Shown here: positions 35,495 to 43,250 of the stretch, piece after piece | How positions within the stretch are numbered: the stretch's first letter is position 1 | How the letters are laid out: each line of letters starts with the position of its first letter | Origin: Cytobacillus firmus | Lineage (GTDB): Bacteria; Bacillota; Bacilli; Bacillales; Cytobacillaceae | Assembly: GCF_023715565.1 (NCBI RefSeq) | Contig: NZ_JAMBOJ010000005.1 | Span: 55,098-119,097 of the forward strand | DNA: 64,000 nucleotides | Reading direction: 5' to 3' | Notes under the pieces: model-generated | Database searches by the model: none | Seen by the model: only the letters and a program-made list of their open reading frames with translations | Told to the model about the DNA's origin: nothing | Program-made: the position numbers and the translations under genes

Positions 35495-36250
35495 CTATTT
35501 TTTAAGCCAATACTCGCTGCCATCGGGCTTTCTGTCTAAAAATCCATAATCAATCAAATACCGTCTGATCAGAGCATAATCCTCATAAATGCCCTTAAGT
35601 GCCTGGTTTAACTCTTTCTCGCCATATATGTGTTCAGACTTCAGCCTGCCCGCAATCTCCCGCAGTACAATCAGCCTTTGCTTCTCCCTTGGCGGAAACT
35701 TTGCAAGAGACATACTTTGGCCCTCAGTGAAGTAGTTCTTGAGAACTTTCACTTGTTCTTCCTCTGTAATGTTATAGCGTTCATCCACCATCGTGGCTGT
35801 TTTATGGACCGGCAGGAACGCTGGTGCGTGCTCATCCTTTTCCTTCAGCAATTCCATAATTGCGAGAAATGTCTTCGCCTGACGCTCCTTTTCCTTTAAG
35901 GCAAAACGGTGATGGCGAATGGTCGAAGTGCTTCCCATGTCCAGTTCCTTTTGAATATTCTTATCGCTTATGCCTTGATAAAAAAGCTGGAGAAGGCTTT
36001 TTTGATGATCCGTAAGCCCTGTAAGTTTTTTATCCATCGAAAGCAGATAGTCAAATACAGAAATATGCTCCGTTTCAATATGAATGCGCATATAGCGTTC
36101 TGCTTCATAAAATCGATCTTTGTATGGGTAGACGATCCCTTTTTCCGTCTTTTCCCCGCATAACAGGCAAGTGTATGCTTCTTTTTCTTCAATGAAGCCT
36201 TGCTTTAGCTCCTCCAAGGAGGAGTCCCAAAATTGATTTGATAATTCCAT
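35495..36250 (-). CDS. DUF2087-domain transcriptional regulator with zinc knuckle and HTH
   Basis: 251 residues. An N-terminal CLLCGEKTEKG pair with H-x-E-x-E-H (HIETEHISVFDY) looks like a zinc-finger unit. Residues about 75-115 form a LuxR-like helix-turn-helix (LTDHQKSLLQLFYQGISDKNIQKELDMGSTSTIRHH). The C-terminal 90 residues (LAKFPPREKQRLIVLREIAGRL ... YGEKELNQAL ... RRYLIDYGFLDRKPDGSEYW) are a clear DUF2087 domain. The ribosome binding site is weak. It probably regulates itself through AAACAAAT palindromes upstream. Confidence 0.85.
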   Translation of the reverse strand: MELSNQFWDSSLEELKQGFIEEKEAYTCLLCGEKTEKGIVYPYKDRFYEAERYMRIHIETEHISVFDYLLSMDKKLTGLTDHQKSLLQLFYQGISDKNIQKELDMGSTSTIRHHRFALKEKERQAKTFLAIMELLKEKDEHAPAFLPVHKTATMVDERYNITEEEQVKVLKNYFTEGQSMSLAKFPPREKQRLIVLREIAGRLKSEHIYGEKELNQALKGIYEDYALIRRYLIDYGFLDRKPDGSEYWLKK

Positions 36251-36275
36251 TTTGACAACACACCCTAATTTATTT

Positions 36276-36400
36276 AAACAAATTCAATATTTGTTTGGTT
36301 TACATTAAACATAATAAGATATCGTTTAGATATAGTCAATATTTTATAAACAAATTTTATTTTTATTCTTAAACAAAATAGGCATATGTTTATAAAATAA
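36276..36400 (-). promoter_or_regulatory. Operator-like palindromes upstream of the DUF2087 gene
   Basis: AAACAAAT and ATTTGTTT form a perfect inverted repeat at 36276-36296. Further half-sites (AAACAAATTTTA, TTAAACAAAAT, TGTTTATAAAA) lie within 100 bp upstream. Likely the promoter and regulator-binding area of the operon. Confidence 0.55.
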
Positions 36401-36402
36401 AT

Positions 36403-36428
36403 AAAGACCTTCAATAGAAGAAGGTCTT
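36403..36428. terminator. Terminator of the small 48-residue gene
   Basis: AAAGACCTTC pairs with GAAGGTCTTT. Confidence 0.8.
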
Positions 36429-36462
36429 TTCACATTTTAGGTTCCCGATTTCCAGGAGTATG

Positions 36463-36609
36463 TTATTTATTTTCATAATCCCTATAATGAATGATTTCAG
36501 ATAGAATTTTGCATCCTTTAGCTTTCTTTAGCTCCGCTCTGGCTTCTTCTCTGTTGTCGTACTCAAACATTTGGATCCGGTCCTGTAAAAATAGCGTTAA
36601 TATCCACAT
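36463..36609 (-). CDS. Small hypothetical protein (48 residues)
   Basis: MWILTLFLQDRIQMFEYDNR then EEARAELKKAKGCKILSEII and HYRDYENK. GGGAGGA stands seven bases before the ATG at 36609, and a terminator follows the stop, so it looks real. A mixed beta-alpha pattern, no signal or membrane segment. Similar tiny proteins occur in Bacillaceae, but I cannot name a function. Confidence 0.7.
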   Translation of the reverse strand: MWILTLFLQDRIQMFEYDNREEARAELKKAKGCKILSEIIHYRDYENK

Positions 36610-36701
36610 ATCGAATTCCTCCCTGGAGATCAGATTCGTTAAAGAGGTGCACGAGCCGCATCGTTCTGAGTGCATGCAGAGAAAAAGGATTTAAAAGGTT
36701 T

Positions 36702-36797
36702 TCATTTTAAAAACAGATTAAAAACAACCGTGATCAGCCACCCAAGGGCAATCGTTAGAGAAATATATGTACTGACATACAGCAATATCTCCATCAT
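36702..36797 (-). CDS. Small membrane protein (31 residues)
   Basis: MMEILLYVSTYISLTIALGW followed by LITVVFNLFLK and TGA. One hydrophobic helix spans nearly the whole peptide. A strong GGGGGAGGAACC box precedes ATG-ATG. It is too short for most gene finders. No toxin family matches with certainty; a membrane regulator or small-subunit role is possible. Confidence 0.6.
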   Translation of the reverse strand: MMEILLYVSTYISLTIALGWLITVVFNLFLK

Positions 36798-37258
36798 GGT
36801 TCCTCCCCCAATGCTGGAATTTATTTTAAGGAGTGATTTCTGCTGCTGTGAATGAACCAATACTCATCTCCCTTCCTTCTAAAATAATGTCATTATAACA
36901 AGCGATAATTAAAAAAATGTCGAACAAGCAGAGCTTTATCAAATTGTAAATAGAGTGTTATCTTCCTTTAATATAGGGACTTTTTTGTTTTATAAATGCA
37001 AAATAGCGAAATAATTTTTCGTCAGGTTCTATTCAGCGACTTCCCTTAAATCAAAGTAATGAAAGCAAAAAAGCCCAATTTGTATCACCAATAAAAAGCG
37101 AATGTCTCGGTAACTCAAATTAGGCCATCAATAAATTCCTTTCCTCCATAGGAGGGTGGGGATCATAAGAAAATAATATAAAGCAGAAAGATGATATTGG
37201 CACTTTGCACAAGATCTTAATGTCGCTTAACAGGATTTCCCTCCACTCTGCTAATATT
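36798..37258. other. Intergenic region
   Basis: No gene seen. GCCCAATTTG near 37072 can pair with CAAATTAGGC near 37119 to make a wide hairpin. The rest is A+T-rich. Confidence 0.4.
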
Positions 37259-37564
37259 TCAGTATATGGAATTAAATTCTTTCAGCCTTTTAACAAGGCC
37301 GCCATTTCCAAATTTAATATACTTATGATTTTCATGCTTAAGCCCTTTATCGCTGATATATTCCAAAAATGATAAGAGCAGGATTCTCCGGGTAAGAATA
37401 TTTACGTTACCCTCCTGAAAAAACCACTCATCAATCGTATTATATACGCCCTTATTGATCCCATATCGCCGATTACACCAATTGAAAAAATGCAAATCCG
37501 GCAAGTTAAGGATTTTACTGTGAAAAATAGGTTTTTGTCTATTTATCTTTAACAATGACTCCAT
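37259..37564 (-). CDS. Hypothetical protein
   Basis: About 101 residues from the ATG at 37564, which has AAGGAGGGGG eight bases upstream (the longer frame to 37627 has none). Basic and aromatic-rich (DLHFFNWCNRRYGINKGVYNTIDEWFFQEGNVNILTRRIL). No family recognised. It stands alone. Confidence 0.6.
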   Translation of the reverse strand: MESLLKINRQKPIFHSKILNLPDLHFFNWCNRRYGINKGVYNTIDEWFFQEGNVNILTRRILLLSFLEYISDKGLKHENHKYIKFGNGGLVKRLKEFNSIY

Positions 37565-37730
37565 AGGAACCCCCTCCTTTTTATATGCTTGCAACTTAAC
37601 TGATCTGTAATTATTAAAGCAATTCAAATAAAATAGGATTTATATTTTCGCCTGGCAAGTTTTAATAGCTCAGGCTCTTTCTTGTAAGCTGTTTTCGTAA
37701 AGTATGTTGCTATTTGTATATATCTACTGA

Positions 37731-37919
37731 GTTGATTGTAGCTGGTGTGCGAGATCCTCGAAAATGCATGCGCATTTTCTTCGAGCGGTGAGTACTCAAG
37801 GAAGCTTATTCAACGTCCTGCGGGAGTAGCGGGACAGGCGAGAACCCGCAGACGCGTAGCGTCGAGGAGGCTCAGCGCCCGCCCAGCGGTTCGCTGAGCC
37901 TCCCCTCGCTGCAATCAAC
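37731..37919. repeat. Bacillaceae interspersed repeat, about 190 bp
   Basis: A G+C-rich island in an A+T-rich gap. It begins GTTGATTGTAGC and ends GCTGCAATCAAC, a near-perfect terminal inverted repeat. It contains CCTGCGGGAGTAGCGGGACAGG and GAGGAGGCTCAGCGCCCGCC, wording typical of the short repeats scattered in Bacillus genomes. It can fold into long hairpins such as GAGGCTCAGCG with CGCTGAGCCTC. No coding frame. Confidence 0.8.
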
Positions 37920-37975
37920 GGACAACTTTGATTAGGAATATAACGATTTATTCGAAAGGTCCTCCTATTATTAAA

Positions 37976-38000
37976 GCTCCTGTATACGAATGCATTCAGG
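37976..38000 (-). terminator. Probable terminator of the ssuD-tctCBA operon
   Basis: GCTCCTG pairs with CAGGAGC, followed by a weak TTTAATAAT tract. Confidence 0.6.
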
Positions 38001-38046
38001 AGCCCTTGCAGGACTAATCAAATAAAATAAATAATACTTTTTATCG

Positions 38047-39555
38047 TTATACAGCTTTATAATTACTATCATTCTCTTTTCCTTTATTCCTCTTCAATAG
38101 CGGGAATACAAACAATACGATAGAAATAAGAATAAAAGCTCCTCCTGCCGGTCTTGTAAAAAATAATAATGGATTGTTTTCATACATGATTAATGCTCTG
38201 AGCAGATTAGGCTCCAGAATTGGTCCTAATATTAATCCCAATACGATTGCCGGAATTGATATATCTAACTTTTTTGCCAAAAAGCCGATTAAGCCAAATA
38301 TCAGCATAACCGTGACATCAAATATCCTATGACTTGCCGCAAATGAACCCATGATTGAAAAAACGGTGATAAATGTCCAAATAAAGCTTTGCGGAAGCTT
38401 CATAATGGATACAGCGGCCTTCACTTCCATCATTCCAATGATTAAGACAAAAAAGGTTGCCAGAAATAAAGAGGCAAAGATCGTATAGACCAAATCACTA
38501 TTTTGTGCAAATAGAAGTGGTCCTGGCTGCAATCCATGTATTTGGAATACACCTACTAAAATAGCAGCAACTGCTCCTCCGGGAATACCAATTCCAAGCA
38601 AAGGGATAAAAGTGCCAACCGCTGCCGCTGAGCTTGCTGTTTGCGGTGCAATTACACCTTCATGCACACCTTTTCCAAACTGCTCCTTCTTTTTTGAAAC
38701 CTTTTTTTCAGTCGTATATCCTACAACACTGGCAACGGTTGCTCCTATCCCTGGAAGACTGCCAATCAGGAGCCCAATTAGGGAAGACCGAATGTAAGTC
38801 CATCTCATTTTGATATGTTCTCTTATTTTAGGCAAAACAATTTTGGATGATTTTTTTTCAACCTTGTTTGATTGCTTAAAATTAGATATTTTAACAAATA
38901 CCTCTGACATCGCAAATAGACCTATGATGACAGGAACAAAATCAAAGCCATTTTGTATATCGGAAACTCCAAATGTATATCGGTCAATTCCTGTTAATGG
39001 AGCAATTCCCACAGTGGATAAAAACAGGCCGAACATAATGGAAAATACGGTCTTATACGTATTGTTTCCTGTATAGATCATGGAGGCAAGAGCAATCAGC
39101 ACAAGTCCCATGATCTCTACGGGACCCAAAAACGAGCTGAATTCCGCCAAAAGATTCGTCCCAAAAACAAGGCCAATTGTTCCAATCAGACACCCTAAAG
39201 CAGTTGAGACAATGGCAAATCCTAATGCCTTTGGAGATTCGCCTTTTTTGGTAAGCTCATAGCCATCTACCGCTGTCATCGCACTATCGCTATCTCCGGG
39301 TATATTGAACATGATCCCAGTTGTGGTTCCTCCATATAAACCGCCAATAAAAATCGAAATTAGAAACACAACCGACGTGATCGGATCCATCGTATATGTG
39401 AAAGGCACCAGCAAAGATATCGCCATAATGGCAGATAACCCAGGTATGCTTCCAAACAGCATGCCTAATAGAATTCCCAATATACAAAAAAGCAGATACT
39501 CAGGTGTGAAAATTAACGTAAATCCACCCAATAGCCCACTTGCTAAAGTCTCCAT
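38047..39555 (-). CDS. Tripartite tricarboxylate transporter permease TctA
   Basis: A 502-residue large TTT permease with about eleven hydrophobic segments. Family motifs: GSIPGLSAIMAISLLVPFTY, IGGLYGGTTTGIMFNIPGDSDSAMTAVDGY, and the internal repeat GSLPGIGATVASVVGY and LGIGIPGGAVAAILVG. AAAAAGGAG precedes the ATG. It is the last gene of the monooxygenase-tctC-tctB-tctA operon and a paralogue of the partial TctA at 1-697. Confidence 0.95.
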   Translation of the reverse strand: METLASGLLGGFTLIFTPEYLLFCILGILLGMLFGSIPGLSAIMAISLLVPFTYTMDPITSVVFLISIFIGGLYGGTTTGIMFNIPGDSDSAMTAVDGYELTKKGESPKALGFAIVSTALGCLIGTIGLVFGTNLLAEFSSFLGPVEIMGLVLIALASMIYTGNNTYKTVFSIMFGLFLSTVGIAPLTGIDRYTFGVSDIQNGFDFVPVIIGLFAMSEVFVKISNFKQSNKVEKKSSKIVLPKIREHIKMRWTYIRSSLIGLLIGSLPGIGATVASVVGYTTEKKVSKKKEQFGKGVHEGVIAPQTASSAAAVGTFIPLLGIGIPGGAVAAILVGVFQIHGLQPGPLLFAQNSDLVYTIFASLFLATFFVLIIGMMEVKAAVSIMKLPQSFIWTFITVFSIMGSFAASHRIFDVTVMLIFGLIGFLAKKLDISIPAIVLGLILGPILEPNLLRALIMYENNPLLFFTRPAGGAFILISIVLFVFPLLKRNKGKENDSNYKAV

Positions 39556-39606
39556 AAACCATTACTCCTTTTTGATGCATACTGCTACATTCATATAATC
39601 GTGATA

Positions 39607-40011
39607 TCAATTCCAGAAGGTTCCCGCGGGAAATGTAATCGCAAGAAGCTCCTGGAACAAAACAATCAGCAAACTCCCAAAAATAATGGAACTGGCCAGA
39701 TTTATTACTTTCAAACGCTTATCAAGAAAAGCCTGTAATATTACAATAAATAAAAGCGTTGAAATCCAAATACCCACAAATGGTAGAGAAAAAGAGTAAA
39801 GGATGATGAGTAAAACCGGGAAAAAGCGAAGTGATTCACTGCTGTTAATCACTCCACTATTTTTCATCCAGCCAAAGCATGCGAACAGCATGAATATCAA
39901 AATGATTACTGGAAACAGAAATGCCTGCCAATCATTCAATAAATTTGTCACTGTAATGCCAATCAGGATCAACAGAATTGGCACCAGTATTTTAGGAATA
40001 TTTATTGTCAT
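39607..40011 (-). CDS. Tripartite tricarboxylate transporter small permease TctB
   Basis: About 134 residues with four hydrophobic helices, the usual size and layout of TctB. GAGGAG fits the ATG at 40011; the one at 40026 overlaps the tctC stop and has no site of its own. TctB sequences vary widely, so the call leans on the position between tctC and tctA. Confidence 0.85.
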   Translation of the reverse strand: MTINIPKILVPILLILIGITVTNLLNDWQAFLFPVIILIFMLFACFGWMKNSGVINSSESLRFFPVLLIILYSFSLPFVGIWISTLLFIVILQAFLDKRLKVINLASSIIFGSLLIVLFQELLAITFPAGTFWN

Positions 40012-40025
40012 AGATTTGCTCCTCA

Positions 40026-40994
40026 TTAATCAAGCTTGGAGGATTGCTCTTTTAAATAAGAGTACTCATCCTCTAAAAATGTCTTTAATGCTTCTCCAGT
40101 TAATATTCCTTCTCTTATATTCAGATACTGCTCTTTTTCATATTTTTGATAGCTTTCAGTTTCCATTGCTTTGGTAAATAACTCCTGTAACTTCTCTACC
40201 ACTTCCGGCGGTGTCCCGCTTTTCACTGATACACCCCTCCAAAATCCGGTTGAAAGATCTAAATCATATTGCGAAGTCACTGGAACATCTTCAAAGCCTT
40301 GGACTTTCTCAGCGGACATGGCGATGACTGGCTTATAATCTTCATTATCCAGAAAGGACTTTACGTCACCAGGCTGTTCGTGAATAATATCGACGTTCCC
40401 GCCTAATAAAGCTGCATAGCGTTCTGAAGGCTCATCATATGGCACATTCTTAAACTTAACATCAAAATGTTCTTCCAGCCTTTTAATAGCGATGGCATCC
40501 GTCCCATTTAGGCCAGTAGTGGCAACCTTCAGTTTCCCGGGATGTTGTTTGGCATATTCGATTAATTCATCAAAGTTCTGAAAGCGGTCTTCCTGGCTTT
40601 TGATAAACCACATGTCGATATTATGCTGATTTCTCATAATAGGTTCAATTTCCTCTAAGGTGTGGTTGCTGTTGCCTTGAACCATTGTTAATAGAACATC
40701 TTGTGTATTTCCAAAAATGGTGTACCCGTCAGCTTTTTGCTTCAAAAAATGGTTTAGTCCAGTTCCTGTCATGGCACCAGGCATATTGATGGGAACAATA
40801 TTATATCTGGGATCTACTTCCTTCGCAGCCTGGATTAAATTCCTGGCAAATTGATCTGACCCCCCGCCAGTTCCATAAGGAATGATCCAGTTAATCGTTT
40901 TATTTGGATATTCATCCTTATCCGTGGCTGTTTCCTGGCTGGAGCAGGCTGTCAGCAAACCGGAAAGGACGATAAGCGCTATTAATTTCTTCAA
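40026..40994 (-). CDS. Substrate-binding lipoprotein TctC of a TTT transporter
   Basis: A 322-residue TctC/Bug-type extracellular binding protein. Signal peptide with lipobox LLTAC (Cys at 17). WIIPYGTGGGSDQFARNL and VATTGLNGTDAIAIKRLEEHFDVKFKNVPYDE are the two ligand-binding loops of the family. It starts at TTG (40994) behind GGGGGAG. The neighbouring SsuD-like enzyme suggests an organosulfonate ligand (inference). Confidence 0.93.
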   Translation of the reverse strand: MKKLIALIVLSGLLTACSSQETATDKDEYPNKTINWIIPYGTGGGSDQFARNLIQAAKEVDPRYNIVPINMPGAMTGTGLNHFLKQKADGYTIFGNTQDVLLTMVQGNSNHTLEEIEPIMRNQHNIDMWFIKSQEDRFQNFDELIEYAKQHPGKLKVATTGLNGTDAIAIKRLEEHFDVKFKNVPYDEPSERYAALLGGNVDIIHEQPGDVKSFLDNEDYKPVIAMSAEKVQGFEDVPVTSQYDLDLSTGFWRGVSVKSGTPPEVVEKLQELFTKAMETESYQKYEKEQYLNIREGILTGEALKTFLEDEYSYLKEQSSKLD

Positions 40995-41009
40995 AGTGAC
41001 TCCCCCATT

Positions 41010-42110
41010 CTACCTAGCAAAAGTCTTAAATTCTTTTTGGTTTGCAAATATATTTCTCTTCTCAATCGGCAATAAAGGAAACAGCAATTCCGCAACTGTA
41101 TATGCCTCTTCAAGATGCGGATAACCGGATAATATGAACGTATCTATTCCAAGCTCTGAATACTCGATCAAACGTTCCGCTACACTTTCAGGACTTCCAA
41201 CCAGTGCAGTTCCCGCCCCTCCCCTTACTAAGCCAATTCCGGCCCAGAGGTTGGGACTAACAACTAATTTATTTTTATCTCCGTTATGAAGAGCGAGCAT
41301 CCGCTGCTGGCCGACGGATTCCGTTTTTGATAATTCTTTCTGGGCTGCTGCAATTGTTTCATCGTCAATATGCTCTATTAACTCATTTGCCGCTTTCCAG
41401 GCTTCATCTTCTGTTTTTCGAACGATGACATGTAATCGAATCCCAAATTTTATTTCGCGCCCCTCCTGTGCAGCCAATTCTTTCATTGCTTTCACTTTCT
41501 CACTCACTAAATGAGGGGGCTCCCCCCATGTTAAATATACATCTGCATGCTTGGCTGCAACCTTTTGCCCGGCTAATGATGATCCTCCAAAGTATAGAGG
41601 CGGATATGGGGTTTGGGCCGATTGAAATTGAACCTTTGCACTTTCCACACGTAAATAATTTCCCTTGTAATCCACTACTTCTCCCCGCAGAAGACCTCTC
41701 CAGATATCCAGAAACTCGTCCGTCAGGTTATATCGTTTAGAATGATCCAGAAATACACCTTCACCAGCTAATTGCTTTGAACTCCCGCCCGTCACAATAT
41801 TCAGCAGCAGCCTTCCTTCCGAAATCCGATCCAGACTGGCAGCCATCCTGGCGGCGACAGTAGGTGTAATCACACCAGGCCTTAAAGCAACTAAAAACTT
41901 TAAACGATCTGTATACGTAATTAAAGAAGATGCCAATGTCCAGCTTTCTTCGCAAAATTCTCCTGTTGGAATTAGCATTCCATCGTATCCCAGTTCTTCA
42001 ACAGATGTTGTGATTTGTTTCAAATAATTAAATGAAAGCTCCCGCTGTCCAATGGAAGTACCAATGTATCTCCCATCCCCATTTGAAGGCAAAAACCAAA
42101 ACATTTCCAT
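41010..42110 (-). CDS. SsuD-like FMNH2-dependent alkanesulfonate monooxygenase (LLM class)
   Basis: A 366-residue bacterial luciferase-like TIM barrel. [17 protein letters not shown] at the start, [20 protein letters not shown], the FMN/phosphate region [45 protein letters not shown], and a lid region with [35 protein letters not shown] match SsuD closely. SsuD releases sulfite and an aldehyde from sulfonates, using FMNH2 from SsuE. No reductase gene is seen here. GGAGGGG precedes the ATG. It heads an operon with tctCBA instead of the usual ssuABC. Confidence 0.92.
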   Translation of the reverse strand: MEMFWFLPSNGDGRYIGTSIGQRELSFNYLKQITTSVEELGYDGMLIPTGEFCEESWTLASSLITYTDRLKFLVALRPGVITPTVAARMAASLDRISEGRLLLNIVTGGSSKQLAGEGVFLDHSKRYNLTDEFLDIWRGLLRGEVVDYKGNYLRVESAKVQFQSAQTPYPPLYFGGSSLAGQKVAAKHADVYLTWGEPPHLVSEKVKAMKELAAQEGREIKFGIRLHVIVRKTEDEAWKAANELIEHIDDETIAAAQKELSKTESVGQQRMLALHNGDKNKLVVSPNLWAGIGLVRGGAGTALVGSPESVAERLIEYSELGIDTFILSGYPHLEEAYTVAELLFPLLPIEKRNIFANQKEFKTFAR

Positions 42111-42167
42111 AAGAAACCCCTCCTGTTCAAGATCTAAACCGTGTTTTTTCTTCTAAAAAAAACACAA

Positions 42168-42213
42168 AGAGGCTCTAATTCAACATACTGATAGCTGTTG
42201 AATTAGAGCCTCT
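42168..42213 (-). promoter_or_regulatory. Perfect 18-bp leader hairpin with T-run, candidate attenuator of the ssuD-tctCBA operon
   Basis: AGAGGCTCTAATTCAACA pairs perfectly with its complement around a ten-base loop and is followed on the minus strand by TTGTGTTTTTTTT. Only 57 bases separate it from the ssuD-like start codon, and I see no promoter in that gap. TTGACT-N17-TAGGAT further upstream (about 42315-42280) would place it inside the leader. Confidence 0.65.
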
Positions 42214-42558
42214 AGTGGTCTAGTCGACTCATCCTTATTCTAATAAAACACATTGAATTACTCGGTTTTATAATTTTATTTAATCCTATAGTATTTTTTT
42301 CGATTAGTCAATGATTTTTTAACATTTTATATGAAGATAACTTTTAATTCGATATCCTTATTCCTAGGTTTGTAATAGGTAAGGACGACCCTAGCTGGAA
42401 TTTTTTCAATGCTATGATGATGGGCAGTGCACGCTTTGGTGAATCAGCAATGAAATTGGTGTGAAAGAATATTTTTTTGGCCATGTTCATAAGGCAAGAA
42501 TAAAGGATGTAGAGATTCAGGGTTGTAATATTCCTTTTCAATTTTTAAGCGCGGTAAC
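42214..42558. other. Intergenic leader region with a possible gene remnant
   Basis: Holds the probable promoter of the ssuD-tctCBA operon. On the plus strand 42372-42467 reads GKDDPSWNFFNAMMMGSARF then GESAMKLV and a stop, which looks like the end of a decayed gene, but I cannot name it. Confidence 0.3.
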
Positions 42559-43032
42559 CTAGCCTACTCTTGTGAACCACTTGTAATATACTCTTGAAAT
42601 ATAATAAGAAATCCATACAGTAACAAAAGTCCAATACCAAGTCCATCTTTTATACACAATTAACCGTGTATACTTTAAAGCGTAAAGTTCTAAAAGAGTA
42701 ATAATGCCGGTGTGCCAAAAGTAATGAAAAGCTTTATACAAATAATTTTTTTTATCAGGATAATACAGATTGAATAGAACACATAAAGCAGGATAGACAA
42801 AATACTCAAAGGTAAAGCTTGATTTGGTGAATTTTCTAAAGAACATTCTGTAAGGATATTTAATAAGTCTATATTCTGTAACCATTAATCCAAATAGCCA
42901 AGTAATAACTTGTTTAAATAAAAAGGCTATATTTGCTTCCCTAAGGCGATTCCTTGGTACGTATTTAATCAGCAGGAGCACCATAACAACCCAGGAAGCC
43001 GTTTCAATAAATTTTTCTTTCCTATGTCTCAA
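42559..43032 (-). CDS. CBO0543-family membrane protein
   Basis: About 157 residues from TTG at 43032, which has AAAGGTGAG four bases upstream; the longer frame to 43131 overlaps the preceding gene and is unlikely. Several hydrophobic segments and the family pattern (VTEYRLIKYPYRMFFRKFTK ... FEYFVYPALCVLFNLYYPDK ... KRWTWYWTFVTVWISYYISR). Such proteins are common, function unknown, in endospore formers. It starts five bases after the preceding ORF, which suggests cotranscription. Confidence 0.75.
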   Translation of the reverse strand: MRHRKEKFIETASWVVMVLLLIKYVPRNRLREANIAFLFKQVITWLFGLMVTEYRLIKYPYRMFFRKFTKSSFTFEYFVYPALCVLFNLYYPDKKNYLYKAFHYFWHTGIITLLELYALKYTRLIVYKRWTWYWTFVTVWISYYISRVYYKWFTRVG

Positions 43033-43037
43033 GTTAC

Positions 43038-43250
43038 TCACCTTTTTTCGATCAGAATATCTTTGATATTCCCTGCGTGCAGACCAATACTTAACAGAAA
43101 AACAATAAAAGAAATGATCATTGTCACCCATTCCTTAAATGCAAATGCATTTGTATTTACATGAAAGATGGAATTGTCCATAAGGCTATAGGTCCTTACA
43201 TTAATGCTTTTTACTTTTAATCCAACAAACTCATTGAACTGCCGCAACAC
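43038..43250 (-). CDS. Small membrane protein, CBO0543-operon partner
   Basis: Up to 70 residues; GTG at 43250 overlaps the end of the 43231-44484 gene by 20 bases, and an ATG at 43181 would give a 47-residue form. One strong hydrophobic segment (WVTMIISFIVFLLSIGLHAG). No family recognised. Its position between two membrane-protein genes on the same strand supports it. Confidence 0.5.
   Translation of the reverse strand: MLRQFNEFVGLKVKSINVRTYSLMDNSIFHVNTNAFAFKEWVTMIISFIVFLLSIGLHAGNIKDILIEKR

Noticed and set aside
42120..42320. SAM-I riboswitch or T-box before the ssuD-like gene
   Set aside because: The conserved SAM-I core and the T-box AGGGUGGNACCGCG motif are absent; only a single long hairpin is seen.
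42344..42541. 65-codon minus-strand frame
   Set aside because: No ribosome binding site, no family likeness, and it overlaps a better-looking gene remnant on the other strand.
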